Origin: Xestospongia muta
Lineage: Eukaryota > Porifera > Demospongiae > Haplosclerida > Petrosiidae
Assembly (NCBI GenBank): GCA_963693285.1
Contig: OY848920.1
Coordinates: 1,056,501-1,120,500 of the forward strand
Reading direction: 5' to 3'
Length of the DNA stretch: 64,000 nucleotides
Positions within the stretch are counted from its first letter, which is position 1. Each line of letters opens with the position of its first letter. The position numbers and the translations under genes are program-made. The notes beneath the pieces were generated by a model. That model worked only from the letters and a program-made list of their open reading frames with translations, ran no database searches and was not told the DNA's origin. Below, piece by piece: positions 1 through 10,889 of this stretch.

Positions 1-1320
1 CCAGAAAGTACATGGCAGTTTGCTTGGGCCATTAACACTCAATACTGAAAATGGTACTTGTATCAATGCACCAATATTGGTGTATTTGTAGCTCTAATGA
101 GCCAAAAGGCTCCAGTTAACATCCCACTCATATTACATGGTGCTTGACTCAGAACGAACTCCAGACCAAATATAAAGCTTAAACCACTAATTATGCCCCC
201 AAACAACAATGGGATAGCATAGTACAGAAAGGACATATTGAGAAGTGGTATTGATGAGAGACAAGGAACTGTTTCAGGTGTTAAGTAATGACCTAGTGTT
301 TCTATAGCAATCATGGAGACTAAGGACATTAACAATAGCAGATACAATCCAATCATACTTCGGAGTGGATTTAGAAAAAAGTATTCAACTTTTGGAAACA
401 ATGGAATAACAAGAAGCTCAAGTAGTGGTACTATAATTATAAGAAGTTCATCAAATGAATTCCATAAAACATATGATCCATACCCATTTATTGAAGTAGT
501 TGCTCCTTCAAATGAATTAATATACTAGATTGTTCCAAGTACACCTGGAAAAATGGTATGTACAGACCAAAGAGACATAGCAGGATCCTTATAACCCTCC
601 AAAATGTTTTCACATCTTCTACTTCCATTTCTTTAAATGGTCCACCATATTTCTGTTTGCCCAGACTAATACGACTGGGCATTTTGTTTTCCCAGTAGGT
701 TAGGGCACTTCTATTCTCAGGAGATTTGTGTTGCCAAGCATATTTAACGACTTGATACACCATCTTGTATGGATTTTTCTTAAGAACTCCACTGGGCTCA
801 AATTTGTAATTAAGCCATGCATAAAGACATAATGCTAATGAGTTAACTAACAATATGACTAATCCAGTGATTAGTAGTAACTTAGCATCATAAATAGTTT
901 GAGGTACAAAGGCTATAAAACTAACACCAAATCCTACAAACCAGCCCATGATATCCAGTGTATAAAAGCTCTAATTGTTGTATTGAGTTTTTCATATAAC
1001 TGATCTAGTCCATATGCTGGTATATTGGGAAAAAAACTGGAAGTCCCAAACATTAGCAGCAACAAAGTTATTCCTGATATTCCATATTTGGCTATGTTTA
1101 CTGGTAGTCCACATGTCTCATATTGAATACAGTAACTGATGACTTGAAGAAGAGTGCCTAATCAACAGGACCATAGACTCAAGTGAATAGCTCTTTCACG
1201 TCCTATCTTTGTATCTGCTAACCAACCAGTGAAAGGGAAGAGAAGACAAATGATTGAGTTTTGTAAAGTGGGCTCGATGTACACAGCACTTGTATCACTT
1301 CCAGGAAGAGGAGCTCAACA
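1..1320 (-). pseudogene. Group X POT-family transporter pseudogene, 5' part deleted, runs off window start
   Basis: This is the middle and C-terminal part of a group X transporter, homologous to the intact genes at 3398-5137 and 8911-10647. The extreme C-terminus lies beyond position 1. The reading frame is broken many times: a 2-bp insertion near 84-90, a CAG-to-TAG stop at 525-527, loss of one A in the A-run at 549-553, a 1-bp deletion near 943-948, and TGG-to-TGA stops at 1162-1164 and 1315-1317. Homology stops near 1320, at the APLPG region after TM1, and the sequence jumps straight to what is gene-upstream DNA in copy B (about 18906), so some 830 bp including the start codon are gone. 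Several lesions are shared with the retroelement-carrying copy at 12063-18285, so the gene was dead before the block duplicated. Confidence 0.9.
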
Positions 1321-1862
1321 GTGTGTCCTTATATAAGTACAATATTGTGTATTTAATATACAACAACAATAGTCATAGACAGTCACATAGATATTAGTAA
1401 TGGACAGATGAAATAACACATCTTTAACAAAACAAAACAAAACAAAACAAGAGTGAGAGTGACCACCTTAAAAATATCTGTTTTGTAATAGAAGTTAATA
1501 ATTACGTGGAACACAATATTAAGATTAATATTAACAATACTTTCGTATAAAGAGTAGGTTGTGCTTTTTACAATTAATTACAAGTATTTTATGAATAAGT
1601 TTATAATATGAAGCCACACCTCCTCATTATCAGCTTATGTCAATATTGTTTTAATGGTTCTAAAAATAAATGACAATATAGAGTTTTTATCATCATGTAA
1701 TTTGTTCATTTACAACATTATATGTGATTTTAAAGCTTAAAAGTCAATCTTTTGGTCATCTATGTCTCTAAGAGTAAACAATGTTTTATAGCTGTTTATA
1801 TATAAGATCATGCTATGAAACGTGTTTGTATAATAAAATAAAGATAATAAAATGCTTTAATA

Positions 1863-1965
1863 TTTTCTCTACTTCTTGTTCAAGAAATGGTCCACCATAT
1901 TTTTCCTTACTTAAATCAAACTGACTAGGTATCTTATTCTCCTAGAAAGTCAAGGTATTGACTTT
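1863..1965 (-). pseudogene. Transporter gene relic, loop region only
   Basis: Read on the minus strand, this ~100-bp piece matches the TM6-TM7 loop of the family: a Y-W/L-type start, then DLSKEKYGGPF followed by an acidic stretch. No flanking transporter sequence survives on either side. A copy sits at 19447-19550. Its 5' end merges into the palindrome at 1931-1980. Confidence 0.65.
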
Positions 1966-1980
1966 CTAGGAGAATAAGAT
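1931..1980. repeat. 50-bp perfect palindrome (22-bp arms, 6-bp loop)
   Basis: The left arm ATCTTATTCTCCTAGAAAGT(CA) and its exact reverse complement flank the loop AGGTAT. The left arm is transporter-derived coding sequence; the right arm is an inverted copy of it. The copy at 19516-19565 keeps both arms and differs only in the loop (AGGCTT). Confidence 0.85.
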
Positions 1981-2546
1981 AGTATAGTATGGATAGTATT
2001 GACATGTAATATCAATGAATAAATTGAAGCACAAATAACTTTTTCTTGTCATCAGGGAGAGTTATACTTACATTTTCAAAATATTAGAAAATAAAGTTAT
2101 AGTTATATTACAAAAAGGCAAAAATAATGGTAGTGTCTTTGGTTATTGTTCAAGAACACTCAGCTGATAATTCAAACAAAGGATAATAATACTAAGTTGA
2201 ACAGTTGATATAGTTACCAATATTGTTATCATTTATACAATATGACATGATCAAATGTGTCTCCTTATTAAGCTATGTGGATATGTTGATAGCACCTAAT
2301 CTTATATGACTGACTGGTTATGTTAAGGGTTCTTTTAAATGAAAAGACAGTAGTGAGGTATAGTAGATTATTATGGAATCTAGAATTAATGAATTACTCA
2401 CTGTATAATTTATTGTTTTGTAAACGTACAACATACCAACCAATTATATAGTGAGTAATTGACATCAATTCTGTAATACATAATGATCCATCAATAAACT
2501 AAAAATTTGGTTGTTAAAATAAAGGAATAATTTTATAGTGTACAAG

Positions 2547-2980
2547 AGTCTCCATAGGACACATACCCTGTGCTAGTATTACAGTCCCATAGGACACATA
2601 CCCTGTGCTAGTATTACAGTCCCCATAGGACCCATGCCCTGTGCTAGTATTACAGTCCCCATAGGACACATGCCCTGTGCTAGTATTACAGTCCCCATAG
2701 GACACATGCCCTGTGCTAGTATTACAGTCCCCATAGGACACATGCCCTGTGCTAGTATTACAGTCCTCATAGGACACATACCCTGTGCTAGTATTACAGT
2801 CATCATAGGACACATACCCTGTGCTAGTATTACAGTCCTCATAGGACACATACCCTGTGCTAGTATTACAGTCCCCATAGGACACATACCCTGTGCTAGT
2901 ATTACAGTCCTCATAGGACACATACCCTGTGCTAGTATTACAGTCATCATAGGACACATACCCTGTGCTAGTATTACAGA
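2547..2980. repeat. 36-bp minisatellite, about 12 units (copy A)
   Basis: Twelve units, each containing CATAGGACACAT, a variable A/G, then CCCTGTGCTAGTATTACA. Units vary mainly at GTCC(C/T)CAT and at CATACCC versus CATGCCC; one early unit is 1 bp shorter. Because 36 is a multiple of 3, several frames stay open on both strands and give 12-residue repeats (for example SYGDCNTSTGHV). I regard these as by-products of the repeat rather than proteins. The orthologous array in copy B is at 20130-20563. Confidence 0.95.
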
Positions 2981-3397
2981 ACCACAGAGTTCTTAATAAT
3001 TATTATTTGTCATAAAGATTGTATTAATAAATAGGAGCACAAAGTATACCTGGAAATGACAGGAAAGATAAGAGTTTGGTCCTACATTAGTACTTTTGTT
3101 GTTTTTGTAATGTTTTCAAATATACTGGATTATCCTTTGAAAGAGATTTCAATATTATTTTTGCTGACAGACAGATGGACAGAGAGACAGACAAAACCAA
3201 ATGTTTAACCCTGCTATGCTTGCTTTGTGGCCAGGTGTAATTGTTATACTTTAAAAATTGATTTATAACATTGAAAGTAAACACGAACATGTGTAATGAA
3301 CTCAGTTAAAATGTATATCATAACAACTAATGCTAATACATAAAAACAATGAAACTTATAAGCACACCGAAAACCTACATACTAATTACAACAAAGT
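2981..3397. other. 3' flank of group X gene
   Basis: Non-coding. It contains GACAGACAGATGGACAGAGAGACAGACA, a purine-rich tetranucleotide-like stretch near 3165-3195, also present downstream of the genes at 8911, 20982 and 26488. No gene is supported. Confidence 0.6.
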
Positions 3398-5137
3398 TTA
3401 CATGACATCTTCTATGTCATAGATTTCATATGAACTCGATAATTTATTAAGAATCATATTGTTAAGTTGTCTTTCATAAGTTTCTTCAATAACCTTTTGG
3501 CAATTGTAATTATCCTCTCTCTTCCTTTTCCGATATTTTTTAACAGCTGTTACAAATACAACCAGACCAACTATACAAATAAATATATGAAATAAAAGAA
3601 TCCAGAAAGTACATGGTAGTTTGCTTGGGCCATTAATACTCAATACTGAAAATGGTACTTGTATCAATGCACCAATATTGATGTATGTAGCTCTAATGAG
3701 CCAAAAGGCTCCAGTTAACATCCCACTCATATTATATGGTGCTTGACTCAGAACGAACTCCAGACCAAACACAAAGCTTAAACCACTAATTATGCCCCCA
3801 AACAACAATGGGATAGCATAGTACAGAAAAGACATATTGAGAAGTGGTAATGATGAGAGACAAGGAACTGTTTCAGGTGTTAAGTAATGACCTAGTGTTT
3901 CTATAGCAATCATGGAGACTAAGGACATTAACAATAACAGATACAATGCGATCATACCTCGGAGTGGATTAAGAAAAAAGTATTCAACTTTTGGAAACAA
4001 TGGAATAACAAGAAGCTCAAGTAGTGGTACTATAATTATAAGAAGTTCATCAAATGAGGTCCATAAAACATATGATCCATACCCATTTATTGAAGTAGTT
4101 GCTCCTTCAAATGAATTAATATACTGGATTGTTCCAAGTACACCTGGAAAAAATGGTATGTACAGACCAAAGAGGCATAGCAGGATCCTCATAACCCTCC
4201 AAAATGTTTTAACATCTTCTACTTCCATTTCTTTAAATGGTCCACCATATTTCTGTTTGCCCAGACTAATACGACTGGGTATTTTGTTTTCCCAGTAGGT
4301 TAGGGCACTTCTGCTTTCAGGAGATTTGTGTTGCCAAGCATATTTAAGGACTTGATACACCATTTTGTATGGATTTTTCTTGAGAACTCCACTGGGCTCA
4401 AATTTGTAATTAAGCCATGCATAAAGACATAATGCTAATGAGTTAACAAACAATATGACTAGTCCAGTGATTAGTAGTAACTTAGCATCATAAATAGTTT
4501 GATGTACAAAGGCTATAAAACTAACACCAAATCCTACAAACCAACCCCATGATATCCAGTGTATGAAAGCTCTAATTGTTGTATTGGGTTTTTCATATAA
4601 CTGATCTAGTCCATATGCTGGTATATTTGGAAAAAAACTGGAAGTCCCAAACATTAGCAGCAACAAAGCTATTCCCGATATTCCATATTTGGCTATGTTT
4701 ACTGGTAGTCCACAAGTCCCGTATTGAATACAGTAACTGATGACTTGAAGGAGTGTCCCTAACCAACAAGACCACAGACTCAAGTGAATAGCTCTCTCAC
4801 GTCCTAACTTGGTATCTGCTAACCAGCCAGTGAAAGGGAAGAGAAGACAAATAATTGAGTTTTGTAAAGTGGGTTCGATGTACACAGCACTTGTATCACT
4901 TCCAGGAAGAGGAGCCCAACAGGATGAAGCTTCAGGTTTTGTGGTAATTCCAAATGTTATGTTATAGGCCAGTTCTACTGACATACCAGTGGCTATAGCA
5001 AACAAAACCAGTAGCCAAGTAGGTAGATTAATAGAACGAGTTTTAATTTCTTTTGTGTAGCCACTAAAAGCTTTTCTCACAGTCATGGCGATTGGTAGAT
5101 TGGAGTTCCTTCTAGTAGCTTCTCTTTGTTCAGTCAT
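3398..5137 (-). CDS. POT/PTR (SLC15-like) transporter, group X, copy A
   Basis: An intact 579-codon intronless gene for a predicted 12-TM solute transporter of the POT family (proton-coupled oligopeptide/histidine carriers). I chose the ATG at 5137 (MTEQREATRR) because the paralogues at 8911 and 26488 begin there; an in-frame ATG 51 bp upstream is possible. Visible features: TM1 about residues 41-66, SCWAPLPG loop near 73, GWLADTKLGRERAIHL near 104-119, GISGIALLLL and GLDQL near 153-180, cytoplasmic loop 243-311 with NPYKM, PSRISLGKQKYGGPF and VEDVKTFWR, and LEFVLSQAPYNMSGMLTG near 460-476. A basic KKYRKRKR stretch follows TM12. TM1 lacks the ExxERFxYY motif. The near-twin is at 20982-22721. 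Substrate is inferred only from family membership. Confidence 0.88.
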   Translation of the reverse strand: MTEQREATRRNSNLPIAMTVRKAFSGYTKEIKTRSINLPTWLLVLFAIATGMSVELAYNITFGITTKPEASSCWAPLPGSDTSAVYIEPTLQNSIICLLFPFTGWLADTKLGRERAIHLSLWSCWLGTLLQVISYCIQYGTCGLPVNIAKYGISGIALLLLMFGTSSFFPNIPAYGLDQLYEKPNTTIRAFIHWISWGWFVGFGVSFIAFVHQTIYDAKLLLITGLVILFVNSLALCLYAWLNYKFEPSGVLKKNPYKMVYQVLKYAWQHKSPESRSALTYWENKIPSRISLGKQKYGGPFKEMEVEDVKTFWRVMRILLCLFGLYIPFFPGVLGTIQYINSFEGATTSINGYGSYVLWTSFDELLIIIVPLLELLVIPLFPKVEYFFLNPLRGMIALYLLLLMSLVSMIAIETLGHYLTPETVPCLSSLPLLNMSFLYYAIPLLFGGIISGLSFVFGLEFVLSQAPYNMSGMLTGAFWLIRATYINIGALIQVPFSVLSINGPSKLPCTFWILLFHIFICIVGLVVFVTAVKKYRKRKREDNYNCQKVIEETYERQLNNMILNKLSSSYEIYDIEDVM

Positions 5138-6319
5138 AGTAAGGTAAAAGTTAAAGTTGGAAGACAGAAAGTGGTTATTCCAAAACAAACATTATAAGTT
5201 TATATGTGTAATATATAAACTACAATATACACATTTGTACTTGTATGGGAATTCCCAGTATGAATTACATTATAATGCAATTCATACTGGATTTCCCAGA
5301 ATGAATGACAATATGATTTAATTCATGCTGGGAATTAAGTATGAATGACATTATACTGTAATTCATATTGGGAATTCCCATACAAGTACAAATATGTATA
5401 TTGTAGTTTATACATTACATGTATACATTTATACAAACAAATATACAATATTGTACTTACATAAGGACACAACCATTGGATTGACTCGTGTTTATCATTG
5501 TACATAAAGAAAGTGTACTAATAGTGTAAATAATTCCCTTATAGTAGTAGTTATAGTAAAATAAACTGTCCAACCTATACACTATTGCTTTAAAGAATGC
5601 ATGAAAGATACATATTTGTGTGGTTCTCACATTAAATGAACAAGTGTACATATAAACATCAGACAATGTAGTTTTGATTCAGTTTAGAAGAATGTGAATA
5701 TAATGACATATGATAGATAACTTTATTTATGTAGAATGATAAACATGAGTCAATCCAATGGGTGTGTCCTTATATGAGTACAATACTTATATAAACACAC
5801 ATCCATTCTATTGACTTAAGTACAATATTATGTATTTAATATAATAATAACAATAGTCATAGACAGCCATATAGTTATTAGTAATGTACAGACAAATGAA
5901 GACACCTTTAACAAAACAAGATAAAATTAGAGTGAGAGTGACCACCTTAAAAATATCTGTTATGCAATAGGAGTTAATAATTAAGTGGACCACAACATTA
6001 ACATCAATACTAACAATATTTTACTTACAGAGTAGGTTGTGTTTGTTTATAATTAATTACAAGCACCTATGAATAAATTTGATATAAAGCCACACCCCTT
6101 TAATGGTGTATCTGTATTGTTTTAACTGTACCAAAAATTAATAACAATGTAGAGTTTTTTTTATTGGATAATCTGTTCACATTAGCACAAAAACAACATT
6201 ATATGTGTTTTTAAAGCTTAAAAGTTAATCATTTGATCATCTATGTTTCTAAGAATAAACAATACTTTGTAGGTGTTTATATAAACGTCACATTATCAAA
6301 CTTCTTTGTATGATAAACC
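5138..6319. other. Intergenic region between divergent X and Y genes
   Basis: Non-coding, almost identical to 22722-23903. It holds the hairpin element at 5214-5412. Small ATG-started frames at 5457-5666 and 5808-5993 are AT-rich and show no family resemblance, so I do not call them. It probably carries the promoters of the flanking divergent genes. Confidence 0.55.
5214..5412. repeat. 199-bp hairpin / MITE-like inverted repeat (copy A)
   Basis: Terminal arms of about 55 bp are inverted: TATAAACTACAATATACACA at the left end mirrors the sequence ending GTAGTTTATA at the right end, both running inward through CTTGTATGGGAATTCCCA. The centre repeats ATTCATACTGGGAATT-like motifs in both orientations. 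No coding capacity. The copy at 22798-22996 arose with the block duplication. It resembles a foldback or MITE element, though no target duplication is evident. Confidence 0.7.
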
Positions 6320-6383
6320 TATGCTGATAAGACATCTTTGTCACTGACTATTTGGTAGAGCTCTATATTAAGAGGAAATCATA
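6320..6383 (+). promoter_or_regulatory. Conserved upstream block of group Y genes
   Basis: Carries TATGCTGATAAGACATCTTT, then GTCACTGAC and AGAGCTCTATATT, just before the ATG at 6384. The same ordered block precedes the Y genes or relics at 8571, 23968, 26148, 29437, 30255 and 32442, making it a candidate core promoter or 5' UTR. Confidence 0.5.
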
Positions 6384-8100
6384 ATGACAAAGTATGCTAC
6401 TGAACTTAAAGGCCGAATAATGAACCTACAGAGTTGGCTCCTAGTCTTGGATGCCGTTGTCAAAGTGCTTGTACTGATCTTGGTTTTAATATAATAATCT
6501 CATTAAGTACATCTGCTGAAGTGTCCTGTTTCTATCCTTTTCCCAGTATTGAGATAAATAACTTGCTTATTGCTAATACATTGCAGTTCCTTGTATTCTG
6601 CATTCTTTATCCCTTTACTGGCTGGTTAGCTGATACAAAGATTGGTCGTGAGAAAGCAATTCACATAGGTCTGTGGTTGTGTTGGTTAGGGACTCTCCTT
6701 CAAGTCATCAGTTACTGTATTCAATATGGGACATGTGGACTACCAGTTAATATTGCCAAATATGGAATATCTGGAGTGGCTTTGGTAATGTTAATTGTGG
6801 GTACAGCTGGTTTAAGCACCAACATTCCTCCATATGGTTTAGATCAGCTGTATGAAAAACCAAACACGCATTCCAGAGCTTTCATTCACTGGGTTGTTTG
6901 GGGTTATTATGTTGGTTATTCTGTGGGGTATATTGCATTTGTACCTCAGACAATATGTAACCCTACATTACTATTAGTGACAATAATGCTGATATTTCTA
7001 ATAGCTTCAGCAGCTTTGTTTTTTCATGCTAGGTTTAATTACAAGTTTGAACTGAGTGGAGTATTAAAAAAAATCCATACAAAATGGTTTATCAAACACT
7101 CAAATATGCCTGGCAACATAAATCTCCTGAGAACAGAAGTGCCCTGACATATTGGAAGAAGAAGATGCCAAAACGTATTGATGTAGGCAAACAGAAATAT
7201 GGTGGACCTTTCAAAGAAATTGAGATAGAGGACACAAAAACATTTTAGAGAATCATTACAGTTCTTGTCAGCACTTTTGGCTTCTACATAGTGTACTTTC
7301 ACACAGTACTAGGAGTTCTACGATATACAAACTCATACAGAGGAGCTACTAACATCCTTGGTGGATATGGATCATATGCACTGTGGAGTTCGTTTGATGA
7401 AATCATCATTATATTGGTACCTTTGGTGGAGTTTGTGATTGTACCTCTCTTTCCGAATATCGAGTACTTTATGAAACCACTCAGAGGATTTTGTGCTGCG
7501 TACATACTAATTACTATCTCTCTAATATCAATAATTGCCATTGATATAGTTGGACACTTCATCACACCAGGTTGCTTCTTATCAACCACTTCAAATGATA
7601 AACCTATTGACATGTCCTATCTTTACTACATCATTCCATTTGCATTTTCAAGTATAGTTGGTGGACTCAGCACAATATCTATGTTAGAGTTTATAGCAAG
7701 CCAAGCACCTGTTAATATAAGTGCTATGCTAACAGGAATGTTCTGGTTAATACGTAGTGTATATAATTATATCGGAGTGTCTTTATTGATTCCATTCACA
7801 TATTTTGATTTTAATGGACCCGGAAAGCTTTCTTGTAGTTTTTGGAGTCTCTTAATTCAGTTGTTTATATGTGTGTTTGGATTTATAGTTTATGTTGTTA
7901 TTTCAAAAAGGTACAAGCAAAGAAAGAGAGAGGAGAATTATGATGCTTACATGATGAATGTACTTGAAGATAATTACATAAGAAGATTTAATGATATAGG
8001 TACCAAAGATGACCCAGATGATGTCATTGTTATTGAAAGCTTATCTTCTCCATATTTGCCAGCAGAAAAGACTTTTAATGATCATGAGACACGTTTTTAG
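6384..8100 (+). pseudogene. Group Y POT-family transporter pseudogene (copy A)
   Basis: Full-length by homology to the gene at 30255: it starts MTKYATELKGR and ends after a KRYKQRKREENYD tail. Three lesions break it: loss of one A near 6462-6464 (GTCAAAG instead of GTCAAAAG) within TM1, a one-base shortfall in the A-run 7066-7073 that shifts LKKNPYKM out of frame, and a TGG-to-TAG stop at 7246-7248 in the TFWRI motif before TM7. The remaining frames are well preserved (GWLADTKIGREKAI, GLDQLYEK, KYGGPF, LEFIASQAPVN). Copy B at 23968-25684 shares all three lesions, so inactivation preceded the duplication. Confidence 0.88.
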
Positions 8101-8910
8101 AGTAAATCATGCACAATTGTTATTGCTCATTTTAAGAAATAATTTTGTAACATTTTTTTATTGTAGTGTCATTTTATTTACATTTTGTCATACAAGTGGA
8201 CATTCTCGTAGTCATAGCTACTGTTATATAGGAGCTATATTTATCAGCTTTTTGTTCAAATATGACATGGTGAAAGTTGAAGAGAATGCTAACTCAAAAA
8301 CAAGCCATACATAAGTCTATACACTTGATGAATACATGATGAAACACAATACTACATTATATATATATGTACTTTGTAATGATAATAGTAGATGGGAAAT
8401 CCTAGTACAACCATTACCATATATAGCAGTGGATTATATAATATCATATAGTCATACTTATTAGTTTTACTATACTTATGCTGACTACACATCCTGTCAC
8501 TAGCTAAAGTTATGCTGACTACACATCTTTAGTCACTGACAAGTTGCTAGAGCTCACTATTGGAAGTAAAAATAATAAATAAATACACTACTGAAATTAA
8601 AGGCTGAATGATGAGCCTACAAAATTGGATTTTTGCTCAAATCTCTAAAGATATTGGATTATCCTTTTGAAGGAGATTTCAATATTATTTTTGCTGACAG
8701 ACAGACGGACAAAATCAAATGTTTAACCCTGCTATACTTGTTTTGTGGTGAGATACGATTGTTATACTATATAAATTGAGTTAAAACATTAAAATTAAAC
8801 ACAAACATGTGTAATGGACTCAGTTATCACAACAATCAATGCTAATGCATCAAAAACAATGAAAAAAACTGCAAACACACCGAAAACCTACATGCTAATT
8901 ACAACAAAGT
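8101..8910. other. Spacer with group Y 5' stub
   Basis: Contains the Y-gene 3' module (AGTCATAGCTACTGTTATAT near 8211, also at about 25790, 29890, 32075 and 34350). It also holds sequence resembling the 5' flank of a minus-strand X gene (about 8270-8400), two tandem TATGCTGACTACACATC blocks (8477 and 8511) and the truncated Y stub at 8571. Copy B: 25685-26487. Confidence 0.5.
8571..8640 (+). pseudogene. Group Y gene 5' stub
   Basis: Translates as NKYTTEIKG, stop, MMSLQNWIF, matching the first ~20 codons of the gene at 32442 with the start ATG changed to ATA and a TGA inside. It then joins directly to DNA that normally lies downstream of an X gene (ATTGGATTATCC, compare 3125). Copy in block B at about 26148-26217. 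Confidence 0.7.
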
Positions 8911-10647
8911 TTACATGACGTCTTCTATGACATAAATTTCATTTGAACTCGGTAATTTATCAAGAATCATATTAAGTTGTCTTTCAAAAGTTTCTTCAAT
9001 AACCTTTTGGCAATTGTAATTATCCTCTCTCTTCCTTTTCCGATATTTTTTAACAGCTGTTACAAATACAACCAGACCAACTATACAAATAATTATTTGA
9101 CATAGGAGAATCCAGAAAGTACATGGCAGTTTGTTTGGGCCATTAACACTCAATACTGAAAACGGTACTTGTATCAATGCACCAATATTGATGTATGTAG
9201 CTCTAATGAGCCAAAAGGCTCCAGTTAACATCCCACTCATATTATATGGTGCTTGACTCAGAACAAACTCCAGACCAAACACAAAGCTCAAACCACTAAT
9301 TATGCCCCCAAACAACAATGGGATAGCATAGTACAGAAAGGACATATTGAGAAGTGATAATGACGAGAGACAAGGAACTGTTTCAGGTGTTAAGTAATGA
9401 CCTATTGTTTCTATAGCAATCATGGAGACTAAGGACATTAACAATAGCAGATATAATCCAATCATACTTCGGAGTGGATTTAGAAAAAAGTATTCGACTT
9501 TTGGAAACAATGGGATAACAAGAAGCTCAAATAGTGGTACAATGATTATAAGAAGTTCATCAAATGAGGTCCATAAAATATACGAGCCATACCCATTTAT
9601 TGAAGTAGTTGCTCCTTCAAATGAATTAATATACTGGATTGTTCCAAGTACACCTGGAAAGAATGGTATGTACAGACCAAAGAGACAAAGCAGGATCCTT
9701 ATAACCCTCCAAAATGTTTTCACATCTTCTACTTCCATTTCTTTAAATGGTCCACCATATTTCTGTTTGCCCAGACTAATACGACTGGGCGTTTTGTTTT
9801 CCCAGTAGGTTAGGGCACTTCTGTTCTCAGGGGATTTGTGTTGCCAAGCATATTTAACGACTTGATACACCATCTTGTATGGATTTTTCTTAAGAACTCC
9901 ACTGGGCTCAAATTTGTAATTAAGCCATGCATAAAGACACAATGCTAATGAGTTAACAAACAATATGACTAATCCAGTGATTAGTAGTAACTTAGCATCA
10001 TAAATAGTTTGAGGTACAAAGGCTATAAAACTAACACCAAATCCTACAAACCAACCCCATGATATCCAGTGTATGAAAGCTCTAATTGTTGCATTGGGTT
10101 TTTCATATAACTGATCTAGTCCATACGCTGGTATATTGGGAAAAAAACTGGAAGTTCCAAACATTAGCAGCAACAAAGCTATTCCTGATATTCCATATTT
10201 GGCTATGTTTACTGGTAGTCCACAAGTCCCATATTGAATACAGTAACTGATGACTTGAAGAAGAGTGCCTAACCAACAAGACCATAGACTCAAGTGAATA
10301 GCTCTCTCACGTCCTATCTTTGTATCTGCTAACCAACCAGTGAAAGGGAAGAGAACACAAATAATTGAGTTTTGTAAAGTGGGCTCAATATACACAGCAC
10401 TTGTATCACTTCCAGGAAGAGGAGCCCAACACGATGAAGCTTCAGGTTTTGTGGTAATTGCAAAGGCTATGTTATAGGCCAGTTCTAGTGACATACCAGT
10501 GGCTATAGCAAACAGAACTAGTAGCCAAGTAGGTAGATTAATAGAACGAGTTTTAATCTCTTTTATATAGCCACTAAAACATTTTCTCACATTCATAGTC
10601 ATTGGTAGATTGGAGTCTCTTCTAGTAGCTTCTTTTTGTTCAGTCAT
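8911..10647 (-). CDS. POT/PTR (SLC15-like) transporter, group X, second gene of block A
   Basis: Intact, 578 residues, ATG at 10647. Estimated layout: cytoplasmic N-tail 1-38, TM1 41-66, TM2 91-105, GWLADTKIGRERAIHL 104-119, TM3 117-137, TM4 153-172, GLDQL 176-180, TM5-TM6 193-242, loop 243-311 with KKNPYKMVYQ, PSRISLGKQKYGGPF (287-301) and VEDVKTFWR, TM7-TM12 from 312 to 533, and a basic KKYRKRKR tail start. LEFVLSQAPYNMSGMLTG sits at 459-476. E55 in TM1 may correspond to the first Glu of the ExxERFxYY motif, but the Arg and Tyr pair are absent. Compared with 26488-28224 the 3' two-thirds are nearly identical while the 5' third differs more, suggesting a conversion or exchange boundary near 9830. 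It is a membrane solute carrier; the substrate is unknown. Confidence 0.88.
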   Translation of the reverse strand: MTEQKEATRRDSNLPMTMNVRKCFSGYIKEIKTRSINLPTWLLVLFAIATGMSLELAYNIAFAITTKPEASSCWAPLPGSDTSAVYIEPTLQNSIICVLFPFTGWLADTKIGRERAIHLSLWSCWLGTLLQVISYCIQYGTCGLPVNIAKYGISGIALLLLMFGTSSFFPNIPAYGLDQLYEKPNATIRAFIHWISWGWFVGFGVSFIAFVPQTIYDAKLLLITGLVILFVNSLALCLYAWLNYKFEPSGVLKKNPYKMVYQVVKYAWQHKSPENRSALTYWENKTPSRISLGKQKYGGPFKEMEVEDVKTFWRVIRILLCLFGLYIPFFPGVLGTIQYINSFEGATTSINGYGSYILWTSFDELLIIIVPLFELLVIPLFPKVEYFFLNPLRSMIGLYLLLLMSLVSMIAIETIGHYLTPETVPCLSSLSLLNMSFLYYAIPLLFGGIISGLSFVFGLEFVLSQAPYNMSGMLTGAFWLIRATYINIGALIQVPFSVLSVNGPNKLPCTFWILLCQIIICIVGLVVFVTAVKKYRKRKREDNYNCQKVIEETFERQLNMILDKLPSSNEIYVIEDVM

Positions 10648-10889
10648 GGTAAAGTGAAGTTGAATTTGGAAGAGAGAAAGTGGTTATTCCAAAACAAGCA
10701 TTATGCATTATACACATAATGCATAAACACTGAACTAATTACTACAATATATACTATATACTGTGTACTTCTATGGTATTTGGGAGTTCCCAGTGTGACT
10801 TACATTAGTGCTAATAGTGTAAACAATTCCCTTTATAATTATAGTAACATAACTGTCTAGTGTAACCACTATAACTTTAAAATAACAAT

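Larger units (their letters stand above)
1321..2546. other. Non-coding spacer of duplicated block, copy A
   Basis: No supportable gene. It is nearly identical to 18906-20129 in copy B. It contains an AAAAC pentamer run (about 1428-1451), a small transporter gene relic and a 50-bp palindrome (listed separately), and otherwise AT-rich sequence. Confidence 0.7.

Noticed and set aside
2547..2980. CRISPR-like array
   Set aside because: Units are contiguous 36-bp repeats without unique spacers, and the context is eukaryotic.
2514..2996. Long overlapping open frames with 12-residue repeats (SYGDCNTSTG, TVILAQGMCPM, MPCASITVPIGH)
   Set aside because: They arise from a 36-bp tandem repeat that is open in several frames. 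The copy B array has a 2-bp insertion breaking the frames, and no frame is favoured.
3912..4298. Plus-strand ~128-residue frame (METKDINN type) found in every X gene
   Set aside because: Antisense shadow of the transporter coding strand; conserved only because the real gene is.
5457..5993. Small minus-strand frames of 69 and 61 residues upstream of X genes
   Set aside because: AT-rich, no recognisable domain, and their conservation between blocks is explained by the recent duplication.
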